NCBI GenBank assembly: GCA_007745635.1
Contig: CP036272.1
Coordinates: 4,509,626-4,572,728 of the forward strand
Direction: 5' to 3'
DNA length: 63,103 nucleotides
From: Stieleria bergensis
GTDB lineage: Bacteria > Planctomycetota > Planctomycetia > Pirellulales > Pirellulaceae
The notes beneath the pieces were generated by a model. The model saw only the letters and a program-made list of their open reading frames with translations. It was not told the origin of the DNA and made no database searches. Each line of letters starts with the position of its first letter. Position 1 is the first letter of the stretch. This document shows, in pieces, positions 55,542 through 63,103 of the stretch. A program made the translations under genes and the position numbers.

Positions 55542-56027
55542 TTACTGAATGCGAGGTTGCTTCAGAAACTCGTTCACCGTTGGCTTGGCCGCTTTGTCCT
55601 CTGGCGGAAAAGGACTGAACAGGCCGTTAAAGAAACCACCTTCCTTCTTCTTGGTCGATGGAGCGGGCTGCTTGGTTTGATTGGACTTGAATCCTGCTGG
55701 CATGAACTGCATGGGATTCAGTGCATTCTTGGTTCGATTCCAAGTGTTCTTGGCCGTCTGAGTGGTCTCTGCAACCAAGCCATCTTTTTTCTTAATCACG
55801 CGTTCCTTCTCTTGCTTGGAAGGAAGCATGTTGGAAAACTTTGGCATGGGGACTTTGGGCATTTTCCAGTTCATGGGGTTCATGCTCTGGAAAAAGTTTC
55901 CCACGGTGTTCTGTGGAGCTGCTGGCAGGGCAGGAGTCGAGCTGCCCATTTCCTGGGCCTGGACGCCTGAGGCCGAGGCCAGGCAGAGAGTTGCTAAGGT
56001 GATGATTCGGTAAGCAAGTTTGTTCAT
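55542..56027 (-). CDS. Small secreted basic protein, function unknown
   Basis: A 161-residue protein with a clear signal peptide (MNKLAYRIITLATLCLASAS, cut near VQAQ). The mature part is rich in Pro, Met, Lys and Asn, with the related stretches NPMNWKMPKVPMPKFSNM and NALNPMQFMPAGFK. It ends in NGLFSPFPPEDKAAKPTVNE. No domain is recognised. It is probably disordered or an envelope-associated adaptor. Confidence 0.7.
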   Translation of the reverse strand: MNKLAYRIITLATLCLASASGVQAQEMGSSTPALPAAPQNTVGNFFQSMNPMNWKMPKVPMPKFSNMLPSKQEKERVIKKKDGLVAETTQTAKNTWNRTKNALNPMQFMPAGFKSNQTKQPAPSTKKKEGGFFNGLFSPFPPEDKAAKPTVNEFLKQPRIQ

Positions 56028-56363
56028 TGTACCGTTCTGTGCTGGTTCGCTTTTCTACACGGATCCAAGCGACTCGGCCAGTAAAAGCTGTCAGGCGGAG
56101 CGCTTCGTTTGTTCGATACCCAGCCCTTCGAGAGGGCCTTGGGTCTGGTTCTATGGCAAACTTCTCCCCCTGGTCGCAAGGTCAGTTTCTCCCCTCAGCG
56201 GGGAAACCTGGCTGAACGCGGGCCCCCCCCGCCCAAACGTGCGTTTTCGTGTTCGCAAGAATGCTGTAAAACCAGACCCCGATGGCAAAGTGGGTCCTCC
56301 GGCTTCGACAAGAGAACCTCGTGTGCTGTGCTTCCAGTCGCTGTTTCCAAAACCCACGATTCG
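56028..56363. other. Gene-free interval with an eight-C run
   Basis: Intergenic between divergent genes. Segments CTTCTCCCCCTGGTCGC and TTTCTCCCCTCAGCGGGGAA recur in a C-rich context, and GGGCCCCCCCCG lies at about 56221. An open frame runs through it into the next gene but shows no protein similarity. Confidence 0.5.
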
Positions 56364-57590
56364 ATGTTTCCTGCTCCTAGCTCTCCCCCTCATGCGTCGA
56401 CACCACCACCGATCGATGGCTCACAAGTTGTCCTGATCGGTGCCGGTGTCGTGGGTTCGGCGATCGCCGATGCGCACCTGAATGCCAAGCAGGGATTCAT
56501 CCTCGCAGACCAGTCCGCGGAGTGCATTGCCCGCGCGGCACAGCACTGGAGCCAAGCAGGGCACCAAATCGAAACTCACCGGTTTGCACTGAGCGAACTG
56601 CACGCCATCCAAGTCACTCCCGGCGGTGAGCAAGCTGCCAGTGAGCAAGCTGCCAGCGAGCAAGCTGCGGGCCAGCAGCCGACACTGTTCATCGAATCGA
56701 TCGTTGAAGACTTGGCCGCCAAGCAAACGCTCTTCAATCAGATCATTCAGCACTATGGCCGCGACATTGTGCTTGGCAGCAACACCTCGACGTTGCGTAT
56801 CGGAGAGATCGCCAGTGGAACCGAGCATCCGGAGCTGCTCTGTGGCATGCACTTCTTCATGCCGGTCTACAACCGTTTGGGAGTCGAAGTGGTCCGCGCG
56901 AAAGACAGCGCTCACTCGGTCTGTTCCCAAGCCTCCACGCATGTTCGCCGGCTTTGCAAAATGCCCATCGAATGCGGTGACGGCCCTGGGTTTGTGATCA
57001 ATCGAATGCTGTGCACCTATTTGAATCAAGCGTTACTGCTGCTGTGCCGTGGATCCAACGCCGACCAGATCCAGCGTGTTTCCATTGCCTATGGCATGCC
57101 ATTGTCCCCGTTAGAGCTGATCGACTGGATTGGTTCCCGCACCATGTTTCGAGCCGGCCGCGCGTTCACCAATGCGTTCCCCGGACGACTGGACGCTTCA
57201 CCCGTTGTCCCTGGGATGGTGAAACGCGGCTTACTGGGCCGACAAACGGGCCAGGGCCTTTATCAGTACGATGACAGAGGCAAACGGTCTGCAGAGCTTT
57301 CCCCCAAAGCCGTTGAACTGATCGAGACCTATCGCACCGACAATCGTGACTTTACCGACGCCGACGTGCTCTTTCTGCTAGCCATTCCCATGTGGATCGA
57401 AGCCCAGGGCATCCTGGCCGAAGGCCTGATTGATTCTCTGGACAGCATCGATCATGCCATGGTCGGCGGCTTGGGCTTCCAATCGGACTTGCCCTGGTCG
57501 GGGCTCTTCACTGAACTCGGTAGCGACACCGTTTCGGCGGCAATTGAGCAATGGCAATCCTCGTTTGCTTCCATGCGTTGGCCTCAATAG
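56364..57590 (+). CDS. 3-hydroxyacyl-CoA dehydrogenase
   Basis: A 408-residue NAD-binding 3HCDH. VVLIGAGVVGSAIADAH is the Rossmann start, GSNTSTLRIGEIA and GMHFFMPVYN carry the catalytic Ser and His region, and GDGPGFVINRMLC is the start of the C-terminal domain. Normally this step oxidises 3-hydroxyacyl-CoA in beta-oxidation. EQAASEQAASEQAAG near residues 90-104 is an in-frame 15-bp repeat and an insertion relative to the usual fold. No enoyl-CoA hydratase domain is attached. ATG 56364 precedes the NAD domain by about 20 residues. Confidence 0.87.
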   Translation: MFPAPSSPPHASTPPPIDGSQVVLIGAGVVGSAIADAHLNAKQGFILADQSAECIARAAQHWSQAGHQIETHRFALSELHAIQVTPGGEQAASEQAASEQAAGQQPTLFIESIVEDLAAKQTLFNQIIQHYGRDIVLGSNTSTLRIGEIASGTEHPELLCGMHFFMPVYNRLGVEVVRAKDSAHSVCSQASTHVRRLCKMPIECGDGPGFVINRMLCTYLNQALLLLCRGSNADQIQRVSIAYGMPLSPLELIDWIGSRTMFRAGRAFTNAFPGRLDASPVVPGMVKRGLLGRQTGQGLYQYDDRGKRSAELSPKAVELIETYRTDNRDFTDADVLFLLAIPMWIEAQGILAEGLIDSLDSIDHAMVGGLGFQSDLPWSGLFTELGSDTVSAAIEQWQSSFASMRWPQ

Positions 57591-57681
57591 TCGCCTACAT
57601 CATCGCGTCGCATTGGCCCAAACAGTCCCCACACCGTGGCCTGACCACACCGTTTCGCAACCGCCCTTCCTTCCCACGAGC

Positions 57682-58221
57682 ATGCACTTGATGGATACTC
57701 AGTCCGCTGCCGACGACCTTCTTGCGACCGATGTTCAAGCGATGTTTGTCTATGGAACGCTGCAGCGTGGCCAGCGTCGTGAAGTCAACTGGCCGCGCCA
57801 ACCCTTGTCGATTCAGCCCGCATGGATTTGGGGCGATCTGTTTGGGCGATCTGATTATCCAGCGCTGCGTCCGGGCAAGCGAAAAGTCCGTGGTGAACTG
57901 TGGAGGTTTGCTGCCCAAGACATGCCACAGACCTTGGAAATCCTGGATGAAATTGAAGGCACCACCGACAATGGCCCGCAAGATCGCTACCAGCGCCGCT
58001 TGAGCGAAGCCAACATTCTGAATGCCGACAACCGCTCGGCCAATCCAGTGTCGGTGGATCCAGCGACCAGCCCGATCCGCTGCTTCACCTACCTTTATCA
58101 CTGGGATGTACACGAGCAGGGCTTTTTGCGTTGCCCGGTGGTTGATGGATTTCAGCACTGGACGGCGCAGTCTTGGCAAGACCACTTTGGCGTTCAAAAC
58201 GCTGCTGACGACGACCAGTAG
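57682..58221 (+). CDS. Gamma-glutamylcyclotransferase-like (YtfP/AIG2) protein
   Basis: A 179-residue protein. MFVYGTLQRGQRREV is the substrate-binding YGxL motif, and LEILDEIEGTTDNG has the conserved acidic pair used as general base in this fold. RCFTYLYHW is the late strand. Family members cyclise gamma-glutamyl amines or act on related amides; many bacterial members are uncharacterised. ATG 57682 is chosen; MDTQ at 57691 is equally possible. It follows the 3-hydroxyacyl-CoA dehydrogenase gene by 91 bp in the same direction. Confidence 0.8.
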   Translation: MHLMDTQSAADDLLATDVQAMFVYGTLQRGQRREVNWPRQPLSIQPAWIWGDLFGRSDYPALRPGKRKVRGELWRFAAQDMPQTLEILDEIEGTTDNGPQDRYQRRLSEANILNADNRSANPVSVDPATSPIRCFTYLYHWDVHEQGFLRCPVVDGFQHWTAQSWQDHFGVQNAADDDQ

Positions 58222-58349
58222 CCGGTGCGAGTGGCCTCACCACGTCAGCTTGTGGCAGGCTTCGAGGGACAGAACGCACAGGCGTGGTCAGTTTTGGTAT
58301 CCTGGGAGGCCGTCTTTATTCCCCCACTGACTTCTGCGTGGTCCCATTG

Positions 58350-59897
58350 ATGATCGAACATTCAACACCCCAAAAACAAACACCAGCCCCGAAAGACAAC
58401 GCTACAAAATCAAGCCCGGACAACCGCCGAGCCTTCCTAAAAGGCAGTGCTGCAACCGGTGTTGCTGGCACACTGACAGCCTCCTTGGTTGCCCCCGGCC
58501 GCCAAGCGGCAGCCGCCAACGCGGGCCAGCGACTGCGGATTGGCTTTATCGGCCCCGGCGGCCGTGGCTTCGGCGCTCACGTCCGGACCTTGTGCGAACT
58601 GCATGGCTATGGTCGAAAGATCGACCTGGTTGGAGTTGCGGAGGTTTATGAAACGCAACGAGAAATGGTTGCAGACTACATCAACGAAAAGACTGGAACC
58701 AAACCAGCCACCTACGTTGACTATCGCGATATGATCGAAAAAGAGAACCTGGACGCGGTTTGCATCGGCACCCCTGATCACTGGCACCATAAACAGACCA
58801 TCGATGCGCTGGCTGCTGGCCTGAATGTGTACTGTGAAAAACCAATGACCAAGACGGTCCAAGAGGCCTTCAACGTGGAGGCGAAATGGCGGGCTTCAGG
58901 CAAGGTCATGCAGGTCGGTGTGCAATCCACCAGCTTGCCGGTTTGGAATCAGATTCGAGGACTGCTGCAGGACGGCATGCTCGGGAAAATCCTCGGCTTT
59001 CAAACCGAATACTTCCGCAACAGCAATGTGGGACAGTGGCGTTATTACAAACTGCTGGCCGACATGAACCCCAAGAAGATCGACTGGGATCGCTGGTTGG
59101 GGCTGGAAGAAAACCTTGCCCCAGAAATGGACTTTGACCGCGCCGTCTACAAACAGTGGCGCCGCTTTTGGCCGTTTGGTAGCGGCATGTTCACCGACTT
59201 GTTTGTGCACCGTACCACGACGATGTTGAAAGCCACTGGACTGCGCATTCCCGGACGCGTGGTTGGCGCCGGCGGCATCTACCTTGAATACGACGGTCGC
59301 GATGTGCCTGATGTGGCCACCGTGGTTGCGGACTTCAACGAGGGCGTGCAAGGCCTGATCACGGCGACGATGTGCAACCAAGAATCTCGTGTCAATCAGT
59401 TGATTCGAGGCCATTATGGCACGTTCTTACTGGGCAACGGCGAAAAGTTTGATGGCTTTGAATTTGTCCCCGAGCGACGGCAAGTGACAAGCGAAGGTGA
59501 CAAACAGAAACGCGTCTTCACCGAGCAACGCATTCCCACCGAGACGGTTGACAACACCACCAAAGCGCACTTCAGCAACTTCATCGATGCTTGTGAAGCC
59601 GGTGACCCCATGGCTTGCAACAACCCGCCAGACCTGGGTGCCGCAGCGATGGCGGTGGTCAACCTGGGCGCTCAAAGCTATCGCAATGGCGAGGTCTACT
59701 TCGTCGATCAGCAGCGTGAGATCAGTGACCAGGATCCGGGCTGGGCGAAAAAGTGGGAAGAAAAATCCAGCCGTCGAGAGAAACCCAACCACATTGCGGG
59801 CTGGAAAGCTGGTGATTTTGGCAGCAAACTCGATGAACCCACCTACATGGACCAGGCTGGCCCCTGGATTAACGGCAAAGATCCTGCCGGCAGCTGA
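58350..59897 (+). CDS. Tat-exported Gfo/Idh/MocA-family oxidoreductase
   Basis: A 515-residue protein. DNRRAFLKGSAATGVAGTL (Arg26-Arg27) is a twin-arginine signal, so the folded protein, probably with bound NAD(P), is exported. IGFIGPGGRGFGAHV is the nucleotide-binding loop, VYCEKPMTKTV the EKP motif with the catalytic Lys, and GTPDHWHHKQ the DHWH signature. The C-terminal half is the substrate beta-sheet domain. Such proteins are numerous in planctomycetes and act on sugar derivatives. ATG 58350 correctly places the Tat signal. Confidence 0.92.
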   Translation: MIEHSTPQKQTPAPKDNATKSSPDNRRAFLKGSAATGVAGTLTASLVAPGRQAAAANAGQRLRIGFIGPGGRGFGAHVRTLCELHGYGRKIDLVGVAEVYETQREMVADYINEKTGTKPATYVDYRDMIEKENLDAVCIGTPDHWHHKQTIDALAAGLNVYCEKPMTKTVQEAFNVEAKWRASGKVMQVGVQSTSLPVWNQIRGLLQDGMLGKILGFQTEYFRNSNVGQWRYYKLLADMNPKKIDWDRWLGLEENLAPEMDFDRAVYKQWRRFWPFGSGMFTDLFVHRTTTMLKATGLRIPGRVVGAGGIYLEYDGRDVPDVATVVADFNEGVQGLITATMCNQESRVNQLIRGHYGTFLLGNGEKFDGFEFVPERRQVTSEGDKQKRVFTEQRIPTETVDNTTKAHFSNFIDACEAGDPMACNNPPDLGAAAMAVVNLGAQSYRNGEVYFVDQQREISDQDPGWAKKWEEKSSRREKPNHIAGWKAGDFGSKLDEPTYMDQAGPWINGKDPAGS

Positions 59898-61006
59898 GTT
59901 TGACTCACTGTATTGCCTGTGAATCCCCGGATTTTGATCGGCAATGCATCAATGTTTCACCTGCCGGGCCAGTTATTCTGGCTGGTCCGGTAACTTGCCT
60001 TGCGGGTGAAACGTTCGCAGCAATGTAGGTCAACTCCCCCTTGGGAAAGCTAGACTCAAACGCTATACATAAGTTATCAGTACGGGACGTGCGCGACGGA
60101 AAACCATAGCGGACGAGCCCGAATCACCAATCAACACCAACATTCGATGAGGAAGACGGTAGAAAACACCCTTTCAGGGGACCGTTTTACAGACTGCGAT
60201 CATTGATTGAACTCAAGAATCCGCGGTTTTAGTTGGTCCGAAACCAGAATTGCGTGCTCCATTGGCTCGCCGTGAAATGGCCAGTCGGTTGGAGAAACTG
60301 TCCCACCACTGCTAATTTGCCAACTGGAAGGAGATTGTTGGCGTCTTTGCCGCAGAAATACCGCTGGATTCCGTTGGATCATTCGCTTGATCAACCAGCA
60401 TCGCTCTGCCCAAGCAATGGACCGCCTCCCTTCCAACTGACACTGTGATTGACGTTCGCCAGGCCTCCCGATCGGCATCTGCCCAGTCGGTGTGAGATTG
60501 ACGACCATCGTTGAACCAGACACGATCCATCAGCGATCAAAGCTAGCGGTGAAGGCGGGGACAGGATCAATCAACCTGTACACACAGCCAAAGCAACGCA
60601 ACTAAACCGAACGTGCGATACATGCAAGTATTCAGCTGGCCTGATGTTATGGCCACCATTTGCTGAGACTAGATGGTTTACGCCTCACCCGGTGCACGAT
60701 CGGACGACCAATCATCTCCGTATCAACAATCACACTCGCCAGTCTTCACATGGCCTGACAAGTTCATGCACGCTGTTTGAAATGGTTAGAAACCGAACAG
60801 CGACATCGCCTCCAAACGCTGGAACCTTGTCCACCTAAACGGTTGCACTGAAAGACGATCGCACCACTGCTTAATGTGGCCACCATCGCTCCCAGAAACG
60901 ATCGCGTCCTCGTGACGACGGTCCAACTTTCTGGGACCGGTCCACTGTCATCACCCGCTGCGATTCTGCCCTCTTTGTTTATCGAGCCAACAAAACATGC
61001 AACCGA
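59898..61006. other. Large gene-poor interval (1.1 kb)
   Basis: No gene is supported. An imperfect 9-bp hairpin (CCGGGCCAG / CTGGTCCGG, one mismatch) at 59964-59990 may terminate the preceding gene. A minus-strand open frame at 60200-60523 has no recognisable domain and could be a decayed gene. The remainder shows neither repeats nor clear promoters. The gene after it begins without a visible ribosome-binding site. Confidence 0.5.
59964..59990. terminator. Hairpin after the Gfo/Idh/MocA gene
   Basis: CCGGGCCAG and CTGGTCCGG pair in a 9-bp stem with one mismatch and a nine-base loop, about 70 bp after the stop codon. There is no T tract, so its termination role is uncertain. Confidence 0.45.
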
Positions 61007-62926
61007 ATGCCCGATAACTGGAACCTTCTGGCCAAGTTGCTTGGCACCCCTGGACCACCAGAGTCCGCCAAGCAATCACGGAAAAATAACGCCGACGGAG
61101 CAGAAGCCGTCGAACCTGAAACCACTGCCAGCGAACCAACGGACGCCCCAGTCAGCGAAGAAATCGTTGCTGAACTTGAATTGGTCGAGACTGAGGTCGT
61201 CGTCGATGAAGACACCACCGCCGAAGAAGTCCTGTCTGCACTGACCAGCGATGTTCAGCAGGCGACGCTTCCCGGTTTTGGCGTGCAAGCCAAAGATCCT
61301 TCGCTGAATCGACTGACCAAAGGCGGCCCTGAAGCCGTCGAAGAACCGGTCGTTGACGAGCTGCTCGAAAACGATCCGCAATCATCCCGCTCGGACGAAC
61401 TCTTCACTGAGGATGAATCGCCTGAACAGCCATCGCTCGAAGGCATTGCCGATACGCCAGCACCAGCCGAACCGCCAGCACCAGCCGAACCGGAAGAGAC
61501 AACGGACGGAGCCTGGGCCGATCTAGCCGACGAACTTGGCATCGACGGCGGTGCCGCAAACGCGCCTCACCCAGAGCCGCAAACGCTGGAAACACGCAGC
61601 CCCAAATCAAAAGACAAACCTGCCAAGAAAGCCCAACAAACAGCCAAGCCCAGCGGCTTTGGCGAAGGACTCGGCTTGGACCTTGGCCCGGAACCCGAGG
61701 ACGAAGCGGAAGTCGTCGAAGTCGTCGAAGTCGTCGAAGTCGAAACAGAAACCCTGGAAGTCGATTTCACCGCCGAGGCCAGCTCGGCTTCGACCGACAG
61801 CATCGACGAGATCGACCCCTTGTCCTTCAAGTCGTTTGCCGACTTGGACGACGATGAGCCTGCGGCCGAAGAAACCGTGGAAGTCAAGGCAAAGTCGAAA
61901 CCGACCCGGAAACCTCGCCAAGAGGCAAAAGACGACGATCGCGATGAAGCCAATGGTCGCCGATCGCGACGCTCTGGCGGACGCGGCCGAAACCAACGCC
62001 GCGATGAGGAGCCCAAGTCCGACGATCGCGACGATCGTCCTCGCTCACGCCGTCGCCAACGCGCAGAAAACGACGACATTGTTGAAGACGAAGAGGAACT
62101 GGTCGTCGACTTCAGCCAGAAAGAGGACGAAGACGACACACCGACTCGTGAACGCTCGTCACGCGGCAACCGATCAGGCCGTCGCGGACGCCGCGGCCAA
62201 CGGCAACGAATGTCCGAAGAGGACGTCCAGGATTCACAAGACGAAGATCGCCAGGAAACCCCTCGCTCCAGTGATGACGAAGACGATGATCCCGGCACCT
62301 CGCGTCCAAGAAGCCGCCGACGCGGTGGCCGAGGACGAGGTCGCGCCAATCGTCGCGACGAAGTCGAACAAGACGACGAACCCGCTGAAAACGTCGACGA
62401 CGTTTCGCTTGATGATGACGATAGCAGCGATGACGGCGACGAACGTCCGTCTCGCCCCCGACGTCGTCGCGGTGGACGCAAACGTGGAAAACGTCGGGAA
62501 GAAACCGCTGAACGCGACGACGAAGACGAACCACGCAGCGAAGCGACTTCAGACTTCGATGATGATCACGAAGACGACGACGAAGCTGCCGAAATGCGGC
62601 GTGGACGTCGCAGCCGTCGTGGACGTCGACGCGGTAAAGACGATGATCGAAGTAACGACAGCGAACGCAGCAATGACAGCGAACGCGGCAACGACAGCGG
62701 GCGCGGGCGCACCGAAACGCGCTACAACGATGACGGCGAAGAACGCGAAGTGCCCGCTCGTCAACGCGGCCGACAACGCGGAAGCAACTCTGACGATGCG
62801 AAGCCTCGCAAGTCCGTGCCCACCTACTTGGATGTCGTCACCGGCCTAGTTGACAACAACATTCACAACCACAAGAAAGGTGGTGGTGGTGGCGGACGCT
62901 CACGCGGCAAACGCAGCCGCCGGTAG
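61007..62926 (+). CDS. Disordered charge-patterned protein (RGR/acidic blocks), function unknown
   Basis: A 639-residue, almost wholly disordered protein. The first 300 residues are acidic (Glu/Val/Asp/Pro). The rest alternates short Arg/Gly blocks such as RRSGGRGRNQRRDE and RRGRRGQRQRM with Asp/Glu blocks. Repeats include VVEVVEVVEVE, APAEPPAPAEPE, and NDSERSNDSERGNDSGRG. The C-terminal end is more ordered: VPTYLDVVTGLVDNNIHNHK followed by a Gly-rich basic tail. Arg/Gly blocks often bind RNA, and the layout resembles RNA-binding scaffolds such as the tail of RNase E. This is inference from composition only. The ATG at 61007 has no clear ribosome-binding site. Confidence 0.75.
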   Translation: MPDNWNLLAKLLGTPGPPESAKQSRKNNADGAEAVEPETTASEPTDAPVSEEIVAELELVETEVVVDEDTTAEEVLSALTSDVQQATLPGFGVQAKDPSLNRLTKGGPEAVEEPVVDELLENDPQSSRSDELFTEDESPEQPSLEGIADTPAPAEPPAPAEPEETTDGAWADLADELGIDGGAANAPHPEPQTLETRSPKSKDKPAKKAQQTAKPSGFGEGLGLDLGPEPEDEAEVVEVVEVVEVETETLEVDFTAEASSASTDSIDEIDPLSFKSFADLDDDEPAAEETVEVKAKSKPTRKPRQEAKDDDRDEANGRRSRRSGGRGRNQRRDEEPKSDDRDDRPRSRRRQRAENDDIVEDEEELVVDFSQKEDEDDTPTRERSSRGNRSGRRGRRGQRQRMSEEDVQDSQDEDRQETPRSSDDEDDDPGTSRPRSRRRGGRGRGRANRRDEVEQDDEPAENVDDVSLDDDDSSDDGDERPSRPRRRRGGRKRGKRREETAERDDEDEPRSEATSDFDDDHEDDDEAAEMRRGRRSRRGRRRGKDDDRSNDSERSNDSERGNDSGRGRTETRYNDDGEEREVPARQRGRQRGSNSDDAKPRKSVPTYLDVVTGLVDNNIHNHKKGGGGGGRSRGKRSRR

Positions 62927-62975
62927 ACCGCTCAAGCAACCGTTTGGGCATTCGCCACGCCCCTTCAGCAACATC

Positions 62976-62991
62976 CTCCCGCCAGCGGGAG
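62976..62991. repeat. REP-like hairpin
   Basis: CTCCCGCCAGCGGGAG forms a perfect 7-bp stem with a CA loop, 50 bp after the preceding stop codon. It is the same family as the hairpins near 18.8 and 21.4 kb. Confidence 0.7.
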
Positions 62992-63006
62992 CGGCTGTGT
63001 TAGATG

Positions 63007-63103
63007 TCAAGCGTTTTGTGGATTTTCCCATGCTGTATTTGTTTTGACCATTGTGTTGAGTGTGATGAGGATTTTGCGCATGCATGCGGTAATAACGACC
63101 TTT
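63007..63103 (-). pseudogene. IS110-family transposase, C-terminal end running off the window
   Basis: The last 32 codons of a minus-strand gene enter the window. KVVITACMRKILITLNTMVK then the final Ala-Trp-Glu-Asn-Pro segment closely match the conserved C-terminus of IS110/IS1111 transposases (a MRKLLxxLNxMxK pattern). The rest of the element lies beyond position 63103, so whether it is intact cannot be decided. A stop TGA is at 63007-63009. Confidence 0.72.

Noticed and set aside
60200..60523. Minus-strand 107-residue gene
   Set aside because: No domain, no ribosome-binding site and no codon-bias support. It is kept only as a possible relic.
61536..62849. Second long reading frame overlapping the disordered protein
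   Set aside because: It is a composition artefact of the Arg/Asp-rich codons. The main frame keeps the structured C-terminal tip and a natural stop.

Overview
This 63.1 kb window looks like chromosome of a planctomycete of the Pirellulaceae (Rhodopirellula-like). That placement is an inference from gene content: an exosortase-linked exopolysaccharide (EPS) locus with a giant TPR protein, an FHA protein, a Ser/Thr kinase with a long extracytoplasmic part, a Cys-rich repeat secretory protein, a Tat-exported Gfo/Idh/MocA oxidoreductase and very loose gene packing. No rRNA, tRNA or CRISPR array was recognised.

Region 1 (1-33.7 kb, almost all minus strand) is a large EPS locus. Read in the direction of transcription it runs: exosortase, Wzc-type tyrosine autokinase, 1657-residue TPR protein, EpsI-like protein, initiating sugar-phosphate transferase, XrtA-type polysaccharide deacetylase, two GT4 glycosyltransferases, a hexapeptide acetyltransferase, the Wzm/Wzt ABC exporter pair with a four-helix-bundle gene between them, a polysaccharide pyruvyl transferase, several GT2/GT4 glycosyltransferases, an O-antigen ligase/polymerase-like protein, an MBOAT/SGNH O-acylation pair and a PaaK/CapK-like adenylating enzyme. 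The parts together suggest lipid-linked initiation, sugar assembly, decoration (pyruvyl, acetyl, acyl, probably sulfate), export and length control.

The 4.5-13 kb part is a patchwork. Two identical, same-orientation 1586-bp IS3-family elements (4968-6553 and 11182-12767) are each flanked by broken genes of different families. Neither has a target-site duplication. Both share a 5-bp tandem expansion that breaks the orfB reading frame. A short heptameric repeat family (GAGTTGC / CTAGTTG type) fills intergenic gaps at 1-58 and 16.6-21.4 kb but is not seen in the IS-containing block.

Region 2 (34-42.3 kb) holds accessory genes: a tail-anchored FHA protein, a FeeM-like acyltransferase, an XrtA-type FemAB protein, a small secreted protein and a DevC-DevA-DevB-type ABC exporter. 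Region 3 (42.3-49.5 kb, minus) has a membrane Ser/Thr kinase, a D-2-hydroxyacid dehydrogenase and an overlapping radical SAM / halogenase-like flavoprotein pair. Region 4 (50-63 kb) holds the Cys-rich repeat protein, a large acidic membrane protein, a Bcp peroxiredoxin, glucose-6-phosphate dehydrogenase, a small secreted protein, a 3-hydroxyacyl-CoA dehydrogenase, a gamma-glutamylcyclotransferase-like protein, the Gfo/Idh/MocA oxidoreductase, a 639-residue disordered charge-patterned protein and the C-terminal end of an IS110-family transposase at the window edge. This region also carries two intergenic minisatellites (18-bp and 19-bp units). Family names come from reading motifs by eye; no database search was run.
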